A stretch of DNA of 64,000 bases from Dryomyza anilis (GCA_951804985.1 OX638130.1:4182501-4246500); one strand, 5' to 3'; shown: positions 11,826-41,944, counted from the stretch's first letter. Made by a program: numbers and translations. The notes: a model not told the origin generated them from the letters alone.

Positions 11826-13237
11826 ATGCGCTTCAAGGAAAACGTATGCATCGTAGTTAAATATTTGCGTTCAGCTTAAGTAATCATAGCACATTAAAAA
11901 AATAAACATCCTGAAAATTTAACGGAATATTGCAATTAGTGTAAAAGTAAAATTTCTAAATAAAACTGTTAAACATGTACAATGTTTTGTATTCTTTATA
12001 ATGGGTGGGATTTATTTTTAGCATTTTATTATTCTTTATAATTGGGGTATTTCTATTGTAAGTAAAAAAACATTTGTTTATTTTTTAATATTCAATAATG
12101 TTTTAATAAATTTATTCAATATATGCTGCTTTTTACTAAGCTGTTAACATATTTCTAAATGATTTCTTATGCTTAAATGTCGTTACACATGCACGTGTTG
12201 ATACTTCTGAATACGAACTACATAAAAATACGAATACATTAGTTACGAAATAACAATTTTTAGAGATTTGCGCTAAATTTTTATTAAAAAAAATAAATAC
12301 AATGTTCATTCTTTTTTTATAAACTCGCCGCCTGTAACAGAAAAGGTAACGAAATAACATTTTTAGACAATTTTTTGTATAAATTTATAAAATCTTAAAT
12401 TTGAAAGTTTTTTAATAGCCAAAATACTTAAAATGCGCATTCAAAAATTCAGTTCTCAAACGCTTTTATACAATTATTTTATGTTCATGTTAAAAATACA
12501 AAAAAATGATAAAGTTTTTAAAAAAATATTGACAATAGGTTCAATTTTATTATTAGTAGGTACTACAAATTGCATTTTCTTATATATTTTTTGTTGTTCA
12601 GTCCATAATTGTTTTCATTCTGCATGTATCAAAAATGCCAGTTAAATGCATAGCATGTGAATTATTATCAGATTTTCATAGGTTTATTATTTCTAATTAC
12701 GTTTTTTCGCTTTCTAAAAAATCTACTGCATACTTTGATGTATTTGTTAACACGGGAAGATAATAAAGATGGTTTAAACTATTAAGAAAACCTAAACATT
12801 TTAGAAATTCGAATATGCCGGTATGTTTCAACTTCCGAATGAAATCGAATTTGTTTTTAGACGTTTCCGAACTCAATTTGTCAATACAAAATATACCTAT
12901 TTTGATGGAATTAACTTCTTTAAAATTCATTCGATTATGATTGTGAAATCTTTAAATTTCGATCATAAGTGAAATTAGAAAAATTTTCTATAATCAAAAA
13001 TTAAAAATATAACAAATCAACTTATCGAGCATATTCCGAAATTTCTAAATTCAAATATTTGAAAACAAAAATCGAATTTATTAAGATTGAAATACGTTTA
13101 TTTTGTATTGAAAAATCCAGTTTTGGTAATAGCAAGAAACATATTCTATTTCGAACGAAAGTGTCTAAATAAAAAAATACAACATTGCAAATCATAAAAA
13201 AACGACTAATGAAGAAATAAAAAACAATGAAAAAAAT
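11826..13237. other. 3' flank of NDUFB8 and AT-rich intergenic DNA
   Basis: The NDUFB8 3' UTR probably ends shortly after the AATAAA at 11901. The remainder is AT-rich with only short chance frames. No gene or clear repeat boundary was seen up to the TIR at 13238. Confidence 0.4.
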
Positions 13238-13340
13238 CCCAAGAAACAAAACTGTCCGTTAACGGTGTCGTATACGGAACAGCAATACGTCATACGATTC
13301 CGTAAACGTTCCGTTTTCTGGATACGAAATCGGTCCAGTG
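13238..13340. mobile_element. isolated end of a CCCAAGAAAC transposon family
   Basis: CCCAAGAAACAAAAC is followed by palindromic boxes such as CCGTTAACGG and CGTATACGG. It matches both ends of the element at 15871-17541. It could be the left end of an outer, older copy interrupted by later insertions, or a solo end. Confidence 0.6.
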
Positions 13341-13894
13341 AACGGATAGTATATACTAAATCATTTTAATGGCTTCAGTTTTATCTTTTCGTATTTTTTC
13401 ATACGACTTTATTTAGTTCAAATTTTTCGCTATAAAATGAATCCGAGAGCTCGAATTGCGCGTTCTGATCTGTGATCTATTTATAAGAACTGGTAGATTA
13501 ATTCGAGCGATGAATACAAACACGGAACAAACGATTCAAGCTCATCACTATTGGCAATAGATATTCTCACAGATTTATTTTCTACGTAAAAATGTTTCAG
13601 AATTCAGATTTTTGTAAAAATAATGATTTTGTATTCCCCGGTTAAATTTATGGTGTTCCCATTTGAAACACAAGAATGTTTCTCGAATTTAATAAAAATC
13701 AAATCTCCACCGTCGATTAATAAAAAAAGTGATATTGATCGAATTCTGATTGCATTTCATATCGTCACTATCGTGAATGTGCAATTTTTGACATTTGCGT
13801 TTATTTAGATTTTTGAATTTAGTTTATGCTGTGCCAAAATCGCGTGTTATGTTGTTGGCCACATGTTACTAGCCACAAAAGACAAAACCAATAG

Positions 13895-14545
13895 GGCGAA
13901 TTTGAAAAATTGAAAATCTTGTCATGCCAAAAAGGCGTATATTTTCGTTTTTTCGCCATAACATTTTATTGATATAAGATAAAATAGTGCTGTAAAGGCA
14001 TTTATTATTTGCTTTCAAAGCACCTATCGATCTGCATCATTAATTAAAAATATTTTGCCAAACATAAATTTGCCATTTGTTATTTGCAGGAAATTTTTGT
14101 TGGCAAAGTATTTTTAATTAATGATGCAGATCAACAACAACAGAAAACAAACAATTAATACCTTTACATCACTATTTTATCTTGTACCATTAAAGAGTTA
14201 TAGCAGAAAAACGAAAAGATTCGCCCTTTTGACATGACAAGATTTTCAATTTTTCCAATTTCTTCGTTTTTTTGCTATAATTTTTTATTGGTGCAAGATA
14301 AAATAGTGGCGTAAAGGTATTTATTGTTTGTTTTTAAAGCACATATCGATTGGCATCATTATTTAAAAATATTTTACAAACATTTTTTCCTGCAAATAAC
14401 AAATGGCAAATTAATGTTTGACAAAATATTTTTAATTAATGATGCCATAGATAGGCGCTTTAAAAACAAACAATAAATACTTTGACGCCACTATTTTATC
14501 TTGCGCTAATAAAAAGTTATAGCATAAAAAACAAAAACATTTGCG
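13895..14545. repeat. two adjacent foldback (long palindrome) units
   Basis: About 13898-14258 is one large inverted repeat: the left arm around AAGATAAAATAGTGCTGTAA, the right arm its complement around 14170, with TTAATTAAAAATATTTT near the centre. About 14262-14540 is a second inverted repeat made of the same sequence, diverged. No coding capacity is present. Such a pair suggests duplication or two insertions of one foldback element. Confidence 0.7.
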
Positions 14546-14976
14546 TTTTGATCAGGATATAGTCTCACAAAATCCGTATTTATAATTCAGTAGGTTGACC
14601 AAATCTAAAGATATTTTATATACGTTATAATAATTGACGAATAAACCAAAATACCAAAAAAAAATGAAAAAAATATAAATTTAAATAATTTTTAAAGCAC
14701 TTCAAACTTTAAAATATGATTTACCAATATTTTTAAAAATGCAAATTCACTCCTTTGGCATGACAGTGACGATATGAAAATCTGGAAATCGATATTTAAA
14801 AAAATGATTTTTTTTAATTCAAATTTTCAATATTAAAACAATTTAAAACCGCTTGTTTACAATTTGCATAAGAAATTCGATTGGTTTTCGAGCGAAAGTT
14901 GGAATATGCAACAAACATTCATTAAAAAAGCTATTTTTAATACTTAATGGTGCACAGACGTAAAATATAAAATAAA

Positions 14977-15187
14977 CTTATTCCCCTACGAGGACTGAAA
15001 ATGTATTTAATAATCTCCTTCTTTACTTCCCTTAATCCCTAGTACGGTCGTTAGTTCATTTCATCTATTTCCGATCCCCTACATCATCTTATTCCCCTAC
15101 GAGGACTGAAAATGTATTTAATAATCTCCTTCTTTACTTCCCTTAATCCCTAGTACAGTCGTTAGTTCATTTCATCTATTTCCGAAT
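14977..15187 (+). repeat. 111-bp direct tandem duplication
   Basis: The segment beginning CTTATTCCCCTACGAGGACT at 14977 is repeated from 15088. Over about 100 bases the two copies differ by as little as one visible base (AGTACGGTCG versus AGTACAGTCG), so the duplication is recent. Confidence 0.85.
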
Positions 15188-15562
15188 TTCTTTGCCGCTA
15201 CATCAGAGAGTATAGATTTTTAATAGAGATTCCATCCGATGTGGAAGTGGAATTTTACAGATTGAAGTTAACAGAGGAAAACAGTGCACAAAACTGGATC
15301 TGTCCGCGGATAATTTGGAACCAAACTTACCAAGATAAATTGCAATCCAACGCCTTATAAATTTTAATGATTTGTCTGGCAAAAAATGTGCCAGAAAACA
15401 TCAGAATATTGATTTGAAAATGTGTCTGTTGACAGCACTTTCGTTTCAATTTCCAAATAACCAATGTTTGAATTTATTTGACAAAAGTGGCAGCGAAACC
15501 ACCTGTATGGATACTCTATATCAAATATATACTCTCTGGCTACATCGACTGATCTCATCAAT

Positions 15563-15673
15563 AGCTGTGTTTTTTTCATAATTTAAATTTGAGCCGGAAC
15601 AAATTTTGTACGTTTTTGTTTTGCGTATAAATTTTGTTCCGGCTCAAATTTAAATTATGAAAAAAACGCAGCT
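15563..15673. mobile_element. short palindromic MITE, copy 1
   Basis: AGCTGTGTTTTTTTCATAAT and about 25 more bases are repeated inverted around a ~20-base loop. The same palindrome forms the core of 26118-26266, which shows it is a dispersed element. Confidence 0.75.
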
Positions 15674-15870
15674 AATGTTTCTCTCGATCGGTCGGTATCC
15701 TACACATAATCTTCCATCTTTCATCTTTTCGCAAAGAATGGTCATCTTAATTTGTTGGTTCTTCATATCTAGTATTGGCTCCAAATATGCTCTGCGGTGC
15801 AATTCTTTATTTTCGGTTATTTACATGCGAAAATTCTCAGGCAACGATTTTCGAAAATTTGAAAGCGCAT

Positions 15871-17541
15871 CCCAAGAAACATTTTAACGTAGTTCCGTAA
15901 ACAAACTGAATCACAATTCCGTTTGTAACGGTACGTTTACGGTATGTACAAGACGGATCCGTCGATACTTGAATGAAAACGGAAAATTTACGGCATGTGG
16001 AAATCTTTCACTCCGTTCATATGCCGTTTGTTGTCCGTATTTCGAATATTCCGTTTTCATTCCGTTTTCACTCCGTAGTGACGTATACGTTTATAATCCG
16101 TTTGGAACGGAGTACACCGTTTTTGTATCGTTTGTACTCCGTTTAAAACGGAAAGCATATGCCGTTTTTAAGCCGTTTTCTTTCCGGTTTGTATTCGTTT
16201 AGAATTTTTAGTTCAGTTCGTGTCGCACAAGATGTGCAGCTATAGTGTAAGTATACATAATTGATGCAGCATTTTAACATTAATTAAATTTATATAACTT
16301 TTTAAGGCTAGCAATTGAAATGGCGATGCTTTCGGATCGCGGACGAAAAGGTGAACACGATGTGGCTTCTGTCTGCTCTGCCATTGAAGACACTACAAAA
16401 TTTGGATTTATAAAAAACTTTAAAATTGTCTGCAGATGGGTGCATTCGCCAAAGCAAAGACCGCCTACATGAAGCAGAAACTTCGTCTGTGCGACGCGGC
16501 ATGAGTAATTTCCGCGAGTCTGGTCATAGGTAGAAAATAAAAGCGGGGAGCTGCTCACAATCTGCAATATACTCGATCAAATGATGCTTGGAATTCCGAT
16601 TCTTCGGAATGCTGTAGCGGCGACTTGTAGCAGCTCAAATGTGTAGTTGTATCTCCTCGCGAAATACGCAGCGCATTTGAAACACAAATTTAATATCAAC
16701 AAACGTAAGTCAAAATTAATATTTAAAATCATAGTGGCCAGATGGTTGTTCATTTTACATTTATTCCATGGTTGCCATTATATGGTATATTTCCCACATG
16801 TGGAATTTTTGTAAAAAGGGTAATTTTGTAATTCAAATAAAAATCCCCATTTTTCTTTTTAATTGATTTGATTTTTGGTTAATAACTATTTTTTTGGGTA
16901 TGTTTTGCAGTCATTTTTGTCATATTTATTGATTATTTTTTATTTATTTACAGATATTTATATTAAGAAATTTTCACAGCAAATCATCGGACACATTCTA
17001 ATAGTTCAACGCAACAGATTTGATTGTTATATGCTATATTTGTACTTAAATTATAATTATATTTTATTAGTTTTTTTTTAATAATTTATTGTTCATATTA
17101 CTGTTTTAATTAGAAATAAATGTCTAATAAAATTAAAACTTATGTTACTGAATTTATTCCAAGTCTGTTAAGATTAGCAGTAAATTAATATATATGACAA
17201 ACCGTTATTTTCAAAAATTACGGCATAAAAACGTACTGTATACGGTACGTTTTTCAATGCACTCAACGGAGTACACTCCGTTTTATAACAATATTACGGA
17301 CCGTATACGGCACTGAAACGTAACGTAGACTACGGAGCTCACTCCGTTTTATTTTAAAAATACGATCCGTTAACGGTGCGTCGATACTGTATGAAAAACG
17401 GTGTCGAACATCGTTTTCGATGTCACGTTTTATCCGTTCTCTGCACCGTATACGGCTCCATAATACGGTACGTTTACGGAATATGATTCCGTATTACTAT
17501 GCCGTTAACGGTACGTATACGGTACGTTTTGTTTCTTGGGA
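15871..17541. mobile_element. non-autonomous element with CCCAAGAAAC termini and palindromic subterminal repeats
   Basis: The left end CCCAAGAAAC at 15871 and the right end GTTTCTTGGG finishing at 17541 are inverted repeats, both flanked by AT. Subterminal zones (15890-16200 and 17210-17535) are packed with GC-richer boxes such as CCGTTAACGG, CCGTATACGG and GGTACGTTTACGG, plus reiterated TCCGTTTT. The central part is AT-rich with no transposase. Palindromic subterminal arrays of this kind are usually transposase-binding sites. The superfamily was not recognised. Confidence 0.65.
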
Positions 17542-17735
17542 TGGACCTAATCATTGATTACTTCAATCTGTTTTGATAATTTGTTTTTCGGGGACCCTAA
17601 CTATAATGTAAGATGATTACGTGATAGCTTCTACTATAAAAATTGGTAGTATAGCATTTAGAAATGAACTTGAAGTATCGGTGTAAATCATTTTTGGGAC
17701 CTCTAGTACAATAGCTTCTTAAATATACGAAACAT

Positions 17736-18111
17736 CCCAAGTAACAATTCCTACCAATATACAACCAGTTTTACTAGTTACTTTCTCGACTAACTCGCAA
17801 GCGATATCCCGCACTAGCCAGTAAATCTCTACGGCTTCTGGGCATATTCCTACCAGTAACCGAACCGTTCTTGACTAGTTATACTGGCAGGGATTTACTC
17901 TTCAAATCCCTACTACTGACATACCAGTTTTTGACTAGTTTTACTATGGACTAACCGATTTTTGGTCAGTTTTATTGGCTATATCCCCCTCATCAAATTC
18001 CCACCAGTATCCGAAAAGGTTTCGACTAGTTTTCACTATCAAGAATGTATTCCTCAAATTCCTATGCGAAACTTAACAGCATTTGAGCTGCGTAATAAAT
18101 TGTTGCTTGGG
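17736..18111. mobile_element. short element with CCCAAGTAACAATT ends
   Basis: The left end CCCAAGTAACAATT mirrors the right end AATTGTTGCTTGGG, again with AT on both outer sides. Internal repeats of the type ACCAGTTTTTGACTAGTTTT occur several times. The shared CCCAAG terminus links it to the 15871-17541 family. Confidence 0.65.
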
Positions 18112-18122
18112 ATGGTATAGAC

Positions 18123-18519
18123 TAGGGCTGTGCGATTAATCAGAGCATTGATTAATCAATTAATCAGGATTCTGATTAATCAGAATTGTGTTTAATTGAT
18201 TAATCAGCATTTTGATTAATCTAATTAATGATTAATTAGTTTATTCTTCGCGAAATATTTAAAAATACTATACTATATGGTTTTTGAACATTTAAAACTC
18301 TTCCTTTTATTTTTTTAATTATTTTAAAAATAAATTTTCACTTTATTTAAGTTGACAAAATGTTCAAATGAGGATGTATAAAATTACTTCATTTTAATTA
18401 ATCAAAATTCTGATTAATCAATTAATCAGGGTTCTGATTAATCAGGGCTTCTGATTAATGGATTAATTAGAATTCTGATTAATCAATATTGTGATTAACT
18501 GATTAATCGCACAGCCCTA
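18123..18519. mobile_element. hAT-type MITE with perfect 8-bp target duplication
   Basis: The ends TAGGGCTGTGCGATTAATC are inverted repeats. The flanks GTATAGAC at 18115-18122 and 18520-18527 are identical 8-mers, as expected for hAT insertion. The inside is built of ATTAATCAGA-type repeats, and there is no coding capacity. It inserted four bases beyond the right end of the element at 17736-18111, so it is the younger of the two. Confidence 0.9.
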
Positions 18520-18714
18520 GTATAGACCATTTCTTTAGAAAATGAGCTTGTTAAGCCTCTCCGATTCCACAACCTGACGTGTAAGGTCATAAGTTTATAG
18601 TTTATTTTTAAAAAGTGAACCAAAAAGAAGCTACATAGATTAAAAAAAAAAACTTAATAAATTTTCAAATTTTGTTTGAATTTAAATTTTAAAAAATTAA
18701 TTAAAAAATATATA

Positions 18715-19055
18715 AAGGGTTTTTCAATAAGAGCGCTACAAAAGTTTTTTTCAAGGGTTTTTCAACAGGGACGCTACAAAAGTAGTGCGACAGGGACAGC
18801 AAACGACGCCATATTTCTTGCCGCTCTTTTGACATTTCTCTTCAGTAAGGATTGCCATTTCATGATTGAAAGATATACGAGTCAACAACGAGTCGAAATT
18901 ATAAAAATTTACTACCGAAATTTAAATTCGTATATCTTTCCATCATAAAATGGCAAACCTTACTGAAGAGAAATGTCAAAAGAGCGGCAAGAAATATGGC
19001 GTCGTTTGCTGTCCCTGTTGCTCTACTTTTGTAGTGTCCCTGTTGAAAAACCCTT
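18715..19055. mobile_element. foldback MITE derived from the mariner-like transposon at 62.4-63.5 kb
   Basis: Both ends are the transposase-proximal end of the larger element, in opposite orientation: AAGGGTTTTTCAA, GCTACAAAAGTAG, then the first ~30 codons of the transposase (MIERYTSQQRVEIIKIYYRN), then the mirror image. TA dinucleotides flank it (18713-18714 and 19056-19057). The left terminus is internally duplicated (18715-18770). An internal-deletion/foldback origin is inferred from this structure. Confidence 0.85.
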
Positions 19056-19059
19056 TAAA

Positions 19060-22000
19060 ATGACGAAATAAAACAAAAAAAATTAAATTTTTTCAAAGTA
19101 AACGTTTTGCTTTTTAATCCATACATTAATATTAGAGATATATTTATAATAATTATAATATAATTGAAAATTATTTAAAATGTAAATAAAATTAAAAGTA
19201 ACCAGTAGTATTGTGGTAGTATTAATAATAATAATAATAGTAGTTGTATTCATGAACAATAAATGTAAAATGTAATTAAAATTAGCATTTAAAAGTATGC
19301 AAAAGAAATTTGTTGCGTAAAAAAGTTAATTATACAAAAAAATTTAATTAAATTAAATAGCTTACAAAACAAGTTACTATATATAGAATATATGACAAAA
19401 GTGAATAAGAAACAAAATGTTGCTAATTTTTTTTTTCTTTTTTCTTCATAAATTACTATTTACTATTAGTAGTAGCAACATATATCTATATAAAATGTAA
19501 AAAATTTACAAACGTACAAATAGGCATGATTTTCGTTAAGTATTCTTTTAGGTTTTTAATATATATAAATGTTTTTCGGTTTTAAATATAATAATAATGA
19601 CATGATTTTACAGCAGCTGTAGTTAGTTAGGTGTGTTGGCAAAATAAGTGATTTTCATTGATTGGTTTTACAAAAAGTTGCTGTGATTTTTATAATTACA
19701 AAAATGTTAATTACAAACAAGACGCACGCATAAATACATTTGGCATATATATTTTTTTTTTTTTGAAAAAATTGTTACAGGTTTTTCTTAGCAGTTCTTT
19801 GATTTTTATAAATGTAGACAAAACTTAAGTGAAATAAATTGTATAGAAAATGCGCAATGTTTTGTTTAAAATGTTGGCGTATAATTTTTACTAGGTTTTT
19901 GTGAATTTTTCATTATTTTAATTTTATTAAGTATAAATATTCATTGTATGTTTTAGATTATGAATTTGCATACATAATTTTGCTAGGATTAATCAACTGT
20001 TATGTACTAGCAAGTATTTGATTGAATAAAGCGCATTATTGCAATATGTTGTTTGAGACAAACAAATGTTGTTTAATACAAACAAAAGATGTGTGTGACA
20101 GAAACAATGTTTTCAGTTACCAAAAATAGTAGTTAGTGAGCGACAAATGTTGTTAGTGACAAACACAAAGCATTTGTTACAAGTAATTGTTGTTTCGGAG
20201 AAAGACAAATATGTTTTTAGGCAATCATAAATATATTTGTTACATTACAACATTTTTTTAATAAACGTAAATGTTTTTGTAACAAGCAAATGTAGTAGGT
20301 GCCAAAAACAAAACATTTTTTAATTTTTTTTATTGTTGTTTGTGACAAATGTAACTATGTTTTAAACAAACAAAAGTGCTAAAATACAAGCACTAATATG
20401 TTTTTTAAAGCAAGTAAATATTTGTAAAATGCACAAAAATGTTTGCTATACACAAAACTGCTTAGAAGCAAACATAAATATGTTTGTTACATTAAATAAA
20501 GTTTTGTTGTAGCCATAAACGTGTTTCTGACAAGCTAATTAAATTTATAACCAACATAAAATATGTGTAACAAACAAAATATTTTTATAACAAGCAATAA
20601 TAAGACACACATAAATGGGTTTGTTACAGTTGAAGCAGGTTTGTGATAATTGCAATTATGTTAGATACAGCCGAAATATGTTTGCTACATTGGCATACAT
20701 TTTGTAACCAATTTAAAATATTTTGCGAAATTGCGATTATGTTTTTGACAAACAAAAATGCTTACGAATAAGCAGAAAATGTTTTCTACATTAAAAAATT
20801 CTTTTAACAAACACAATTATCATTGTGACATGGTAATTTAGTTGTATATCAACTTCAAAAGTGTGTAACACAATAAATATGTTTGCAACAAACAAACAAA
20901 TGTTTGCAACAAACAAACAAATGTTTGCAACAAACAATAATGTTTGCAATAAACAAAATAATGTGTGCAACAAACAATAAAAGTTTGAAACAAACAAAAT
21001 AAATTTGTAACATAAATTATTAAGAAATCACATGTTTGTCCCAACTACATTAACATTAAAATACGCTTTATTTAAACATCAACTTTTTAGTTTTTTTTTT
21101 AATAATTTCTCACAAATATGTATTCGTATTCGTTTTTCTTTTGCCGTTCTTTATATTTTTGCTACTATGCCAAGTGCACTCATTCATTGCATCTCAAATA
21201 TATTTTCATTTTTTATATTTAATATATATCTTTATGCTTCATTTTTAACTACATACATATATAGAGATTTTATACAAATATTTATATGTTTTTGTTTTTG
21301 TTTTATATAATATAATAATAATCATTAATCTTTATAATTTACAGCGAAAATGTACAAAATGCCGTTTTGGTTGGTTATCAATTCGTGATGATGAAAATTA
21401 AGTTTATATTGTAGGTTTTAAATTTAATTCGCTTTTAGCTTCTGCTATGATAATAGGTTTTTTTTTGCTTTTTTACTAATTTATACTAAAAGCTAACTAA
21501 ACAATTTTTTTCTTCATAATTATTAATTTTAAAATATATATATATAAATATTTATAATGTGTGGCTGATGTTCTTCTACTTTTTAGTATTTGATTTTTTC
21601 TTTGTAGTATATATAATGTTGTAGTTTGTTTTTTATAGTACATTTATGATTATTAGTTACATTTACTGATGCTAGCATTAGTTTAAGTTAATATTGAGTT
21701 TAACGCTAGTGTTTATTTAAATGTTAAAATTTAGTAAGTAGTAGAATTTTTTTAAAAAATCTTCTCACAGTTTCAATTTGCTTTAAATTAATTTTAGTTT
21801 TTTGTAGATTTTTTTAAATAGTTTTTTTGTGTTTTTTTCTGCTACGCTTTGTGAAAATAAATAATATTTGTCCATAATATTATTAATAATAAATTGTTTT
21901 ATATATATATAACTTTATAAGTTGCGCGCGCCTTTGTAGGGCTACGCATGCGCTGCTCTTTTCTTTTTTTCTTTTTCATTTTTCTTTTTATTAGGTACCA

Positions 22001-22491
22001 TTTTTATTATTAATTTTAAATCGTATTTGACAGTCTCCTCTGTTGTTTTTTGTTATTTTGCATTATAATATTTTTATTTTAAATTTGTTTGCGTTCTTGC
22101 ATAAATTTATCACGTTATTATATTGTTTGAAGTTGTTGTTTTTTGTTTAAGTATTTCGCTTAATACTTTTTTTTAGTACGTTTAAATTCAGTAATTTGTG
22201 TGGTGTGTGTATTGTGTGGTTTCATTCCGTTGTATCGGTCTTTTGCAGTTTTATTATATAAAGTAAAAAAATCGGCTCATTATAAATTTTGTAAATGTTT
22301 TTTTTTCTGTTTTCGTTTATGCTGTTGTTTTTTTTTTTTAGCAATATTGCATTTTTTTTTTGGATTTTTTTTTATATTTTTTTGTTTTTTTTATATATAT
22401 ATTTTAATATAATTGGTGTTGCTGGACTGTGGTTCTGTTGCAGTTGTGTTGTTTTTAATAAAATAATTGTTACTCTGGCTGTTATCATCGT
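19060..22491. other. AT-rich intergenic DNA downstream of Rcd-1, partly its 3' UTR
   Basis: Rcd-1 ends at 22492 on the minus strand, so the upper part must contain its 3' UTR; the poly(A) site could not be fixed. Positions 20040-21010 hold a loose array of ACAAATGTTTG-like words, with exact short repeats at 20880-20945. Open frames here are T-run artefacts. Confidence 0.4.
20040..21010. repeat. degenerate array of ACAAATGTTTG-like words
   Basis: Words such as TTTGTTACA, AACAAATGT and GTAACAAGCAAATG recur about every 30-40 bases for nearly 1 kb. At 20880-20945 a 21-base unit (AACAAACAAACAAATGTTTG) is repeated almost exactly. Confidence 0.6.
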
Positions 22492-39793
<17,302 letters not shown>

Positions 39794-40452
39794 TATCCCA
39801 CAGTCTTTTTAATTATAGGCTTTGCAAATTATTTTCGTTTCTTATTTTCAGCCTAAAAACACATAAAAATCACACCGTTTTGTTAGCCTTAAATAATTTG
39901 CATTTCTTCAATTCATGTAACAAATCGAATTTCACACAATTTGCCACAGGCCAAAAATTATGTCGAAAATCTACTTTTATTTTTTTTTTCATTTATAGAA
40001 AGAAAAAACTGAATTTTCGTTCTTTTTTTCGCACCTTGTTTTGTGGCTTTTTCCTTGGCCTTTTGCTATATTTATTTTTGGGTTTTACTTGCACAACTTA
40101 CTTTGGGCGTATTTTATTTGTAAAATTTAATGATTATATTAAATTCCAATAAACTTTTCGAAACGTTTCTCTTTTTTTTATTCTGCACCGCGACCAACCA
40201 ACACTCGGAAAAAACAATTCACTTTTGCAGCCAACGAGTGGCCATTTTCTTTTAAATTCGCTCGGTCCAGTGTTGCATTTCAAGAAAATAAAAATGTGCC
40301 TTGAAAAACGTACTTTTTGAAAAAGGGAACTGAAGTCAGAAGTATCGCGGAATTGCTGAATTTTTGTGTAAAAATGTGTAAGTGAATTTGTTTAATTGTT
40401 TCGCGTCAAAAAGACAGAAAATTTTCTAATGTTCCAAAAATATCGTCATCCC
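39794..40452 (-). promoter_or_regulatory. 5' UTR/promoter region of Rcd-1
   Basis: This is the DNA directly upstream of the Rcd-1 ATG (39793, minus strand). It is pyrimidine/purine-skewed with a GC-richer zone at 40180-40275. No core promoter motif could be fixed. It ends at the MITE beginning at 40455. Confidence 0.35.
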
Positions 40453-40454
40453 TA

Positions 40455-40943
40455 CACGCATAGAAATATATTGTTAGATCCGACAATAAAATAACAATAT
40501 GTATGTTCAAAATAGATCCCATTATAATATTGTGAATTTATTGTAAAATAACTTTATTGAAAAATAATTTTGTGTGATGCCTTTGCATCAGCTTGTGTGA
40601 AGATATACATAAATAAGACATGATCACCACCAAAATGTTACATTTATTTTTCAAGAAATGTTAATGCTGTGAAATTGATGTAATATATTGTTAAATAAAA
40701 TATAATGCAATATACAAAGGCTCTTTTGATTTCAAGTAAATTTAAGTATTAAAAATTAAACTGACAATTTCATTGCATTAAATTTGACAATGTTGATTTT
40801 AAAAACAACGATCGAAATATTTTTCGAAAATAACAATTACATTTTCATACCCGACAATAAAATGACAATAATATAATTAGATCTATTTTGAACATGATTA
40901 TTGTTAAAATATTGTCGGATCTAACAATATATTTCTATGCGTG
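40455..40943. mobile_element. Tc1/mariner-type MITE with TA target duplication
   Basis: CACGCATAGAAATATATTGT and about a dozen further bases are repeated inverted at the right end. TA occurs on both outer sides (40453-40454, 40944-40945). There is no coding capacity. A second internal pair of inverted segments (TTCAAAATAGATC / GATCTATTTTGAAC) extends the symmetry. Confidence 0.88.
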
Positions 40944-41217
40944 TAACATGAAATGGAAAATTAAATAAAAATGCTCTTATTCTTTATATATAAGGATCCT
41001 GTTTTTTTAATTATTATTAATATTTAAAAATGTTTGTAAGTATTTTTTCTGAGGACTCATAAAAGTTTCAAAATGTGTCTACTTTATTAATTCGTTATCC
41101 TTATTATTGATAAATGAAAAAATATCGAATATTTAGTATTTACGAAAGGGATTCTTGTGAAATTTCGAAATATTCGAAGTGGACTTTTTGAAGTCACGCT
41201 TTTTCTTAGTCATTATC

Positions 41218-41944
41218 GGCATCCACACGGTACTACATATAATACAATTTGGTTGGGTTTTACCAAAATCGTACCGTGTGGATGCTACGAACGAATCGTT
41301 TGACGATAGGTTCCCATGTAACACTTTTCAAAACTTAGTCTGGATATCTAGATTAACATGTAACGAATATTTATCGATACGTAGAATTGAATCGGTTCTT
41401 GGCTAAGAATGTAAATCTATGTAGAAATCTGTATTGAAACTCAAAAATTTCTATTCAAACTTTAAAAAAAAATTGGAAATCGATATATAGAAAAACTGTG
41501 TCATGGGACAACGAATTCTCTACATTTTTTCCATTTTCCATTTTCGCTACGTATCTACTGCCAACCTAACGAAAATATCTGGAATTCGTGACCAAATCTG
41601 TACTTTGTGTTACTTGGGTTGGATGAAGTAAACAATTTTTGACTTCTTCTTTTAAGCAGGTTGTATCGTGTGGATGCAAACCCGTCCAACTAAGTATGGT
41701 TTTTCATTCGAGCGCAGTTTTTACGAGTGCACATCGCAGGTAGATACATTTAAAACATCAAATGCTGCATTTTGGCGAGATTTTTTTTGTGTATTGTACC
41801 AATGCATGAGCCATCGCGGTCGACCTGCACTGCTTGAATGCTCCGAAATAATAAAGTCTGTCAAGCAGTGTGGACGCAAAACAAAAAGTATCGTTATTTT
41901 CCCATATAACTTAGTTGTACTATATGTAGTACCGTGTGGATGCC
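41218..41944. mobile_element. MITE with GGCATCCACACGGTACTACA ends
   Basis: The 24-base end at 41218-41241 is mirrored exactly at 41921-41944. The motif CCGTGTGGATGC appears again, inside, near 41273-41286 and (as TCGTGTGGATGC) near 41666, so each half also forms its own small inverted repeat. A frame at 41668-41949 has no recognisable product. Confidence 0.75.

Noticed and set aside
16280..16567. A small gene within the CCCAAG element
   Set aside because: Short frames on both strands without a recognisable motif or consistent splice sites.
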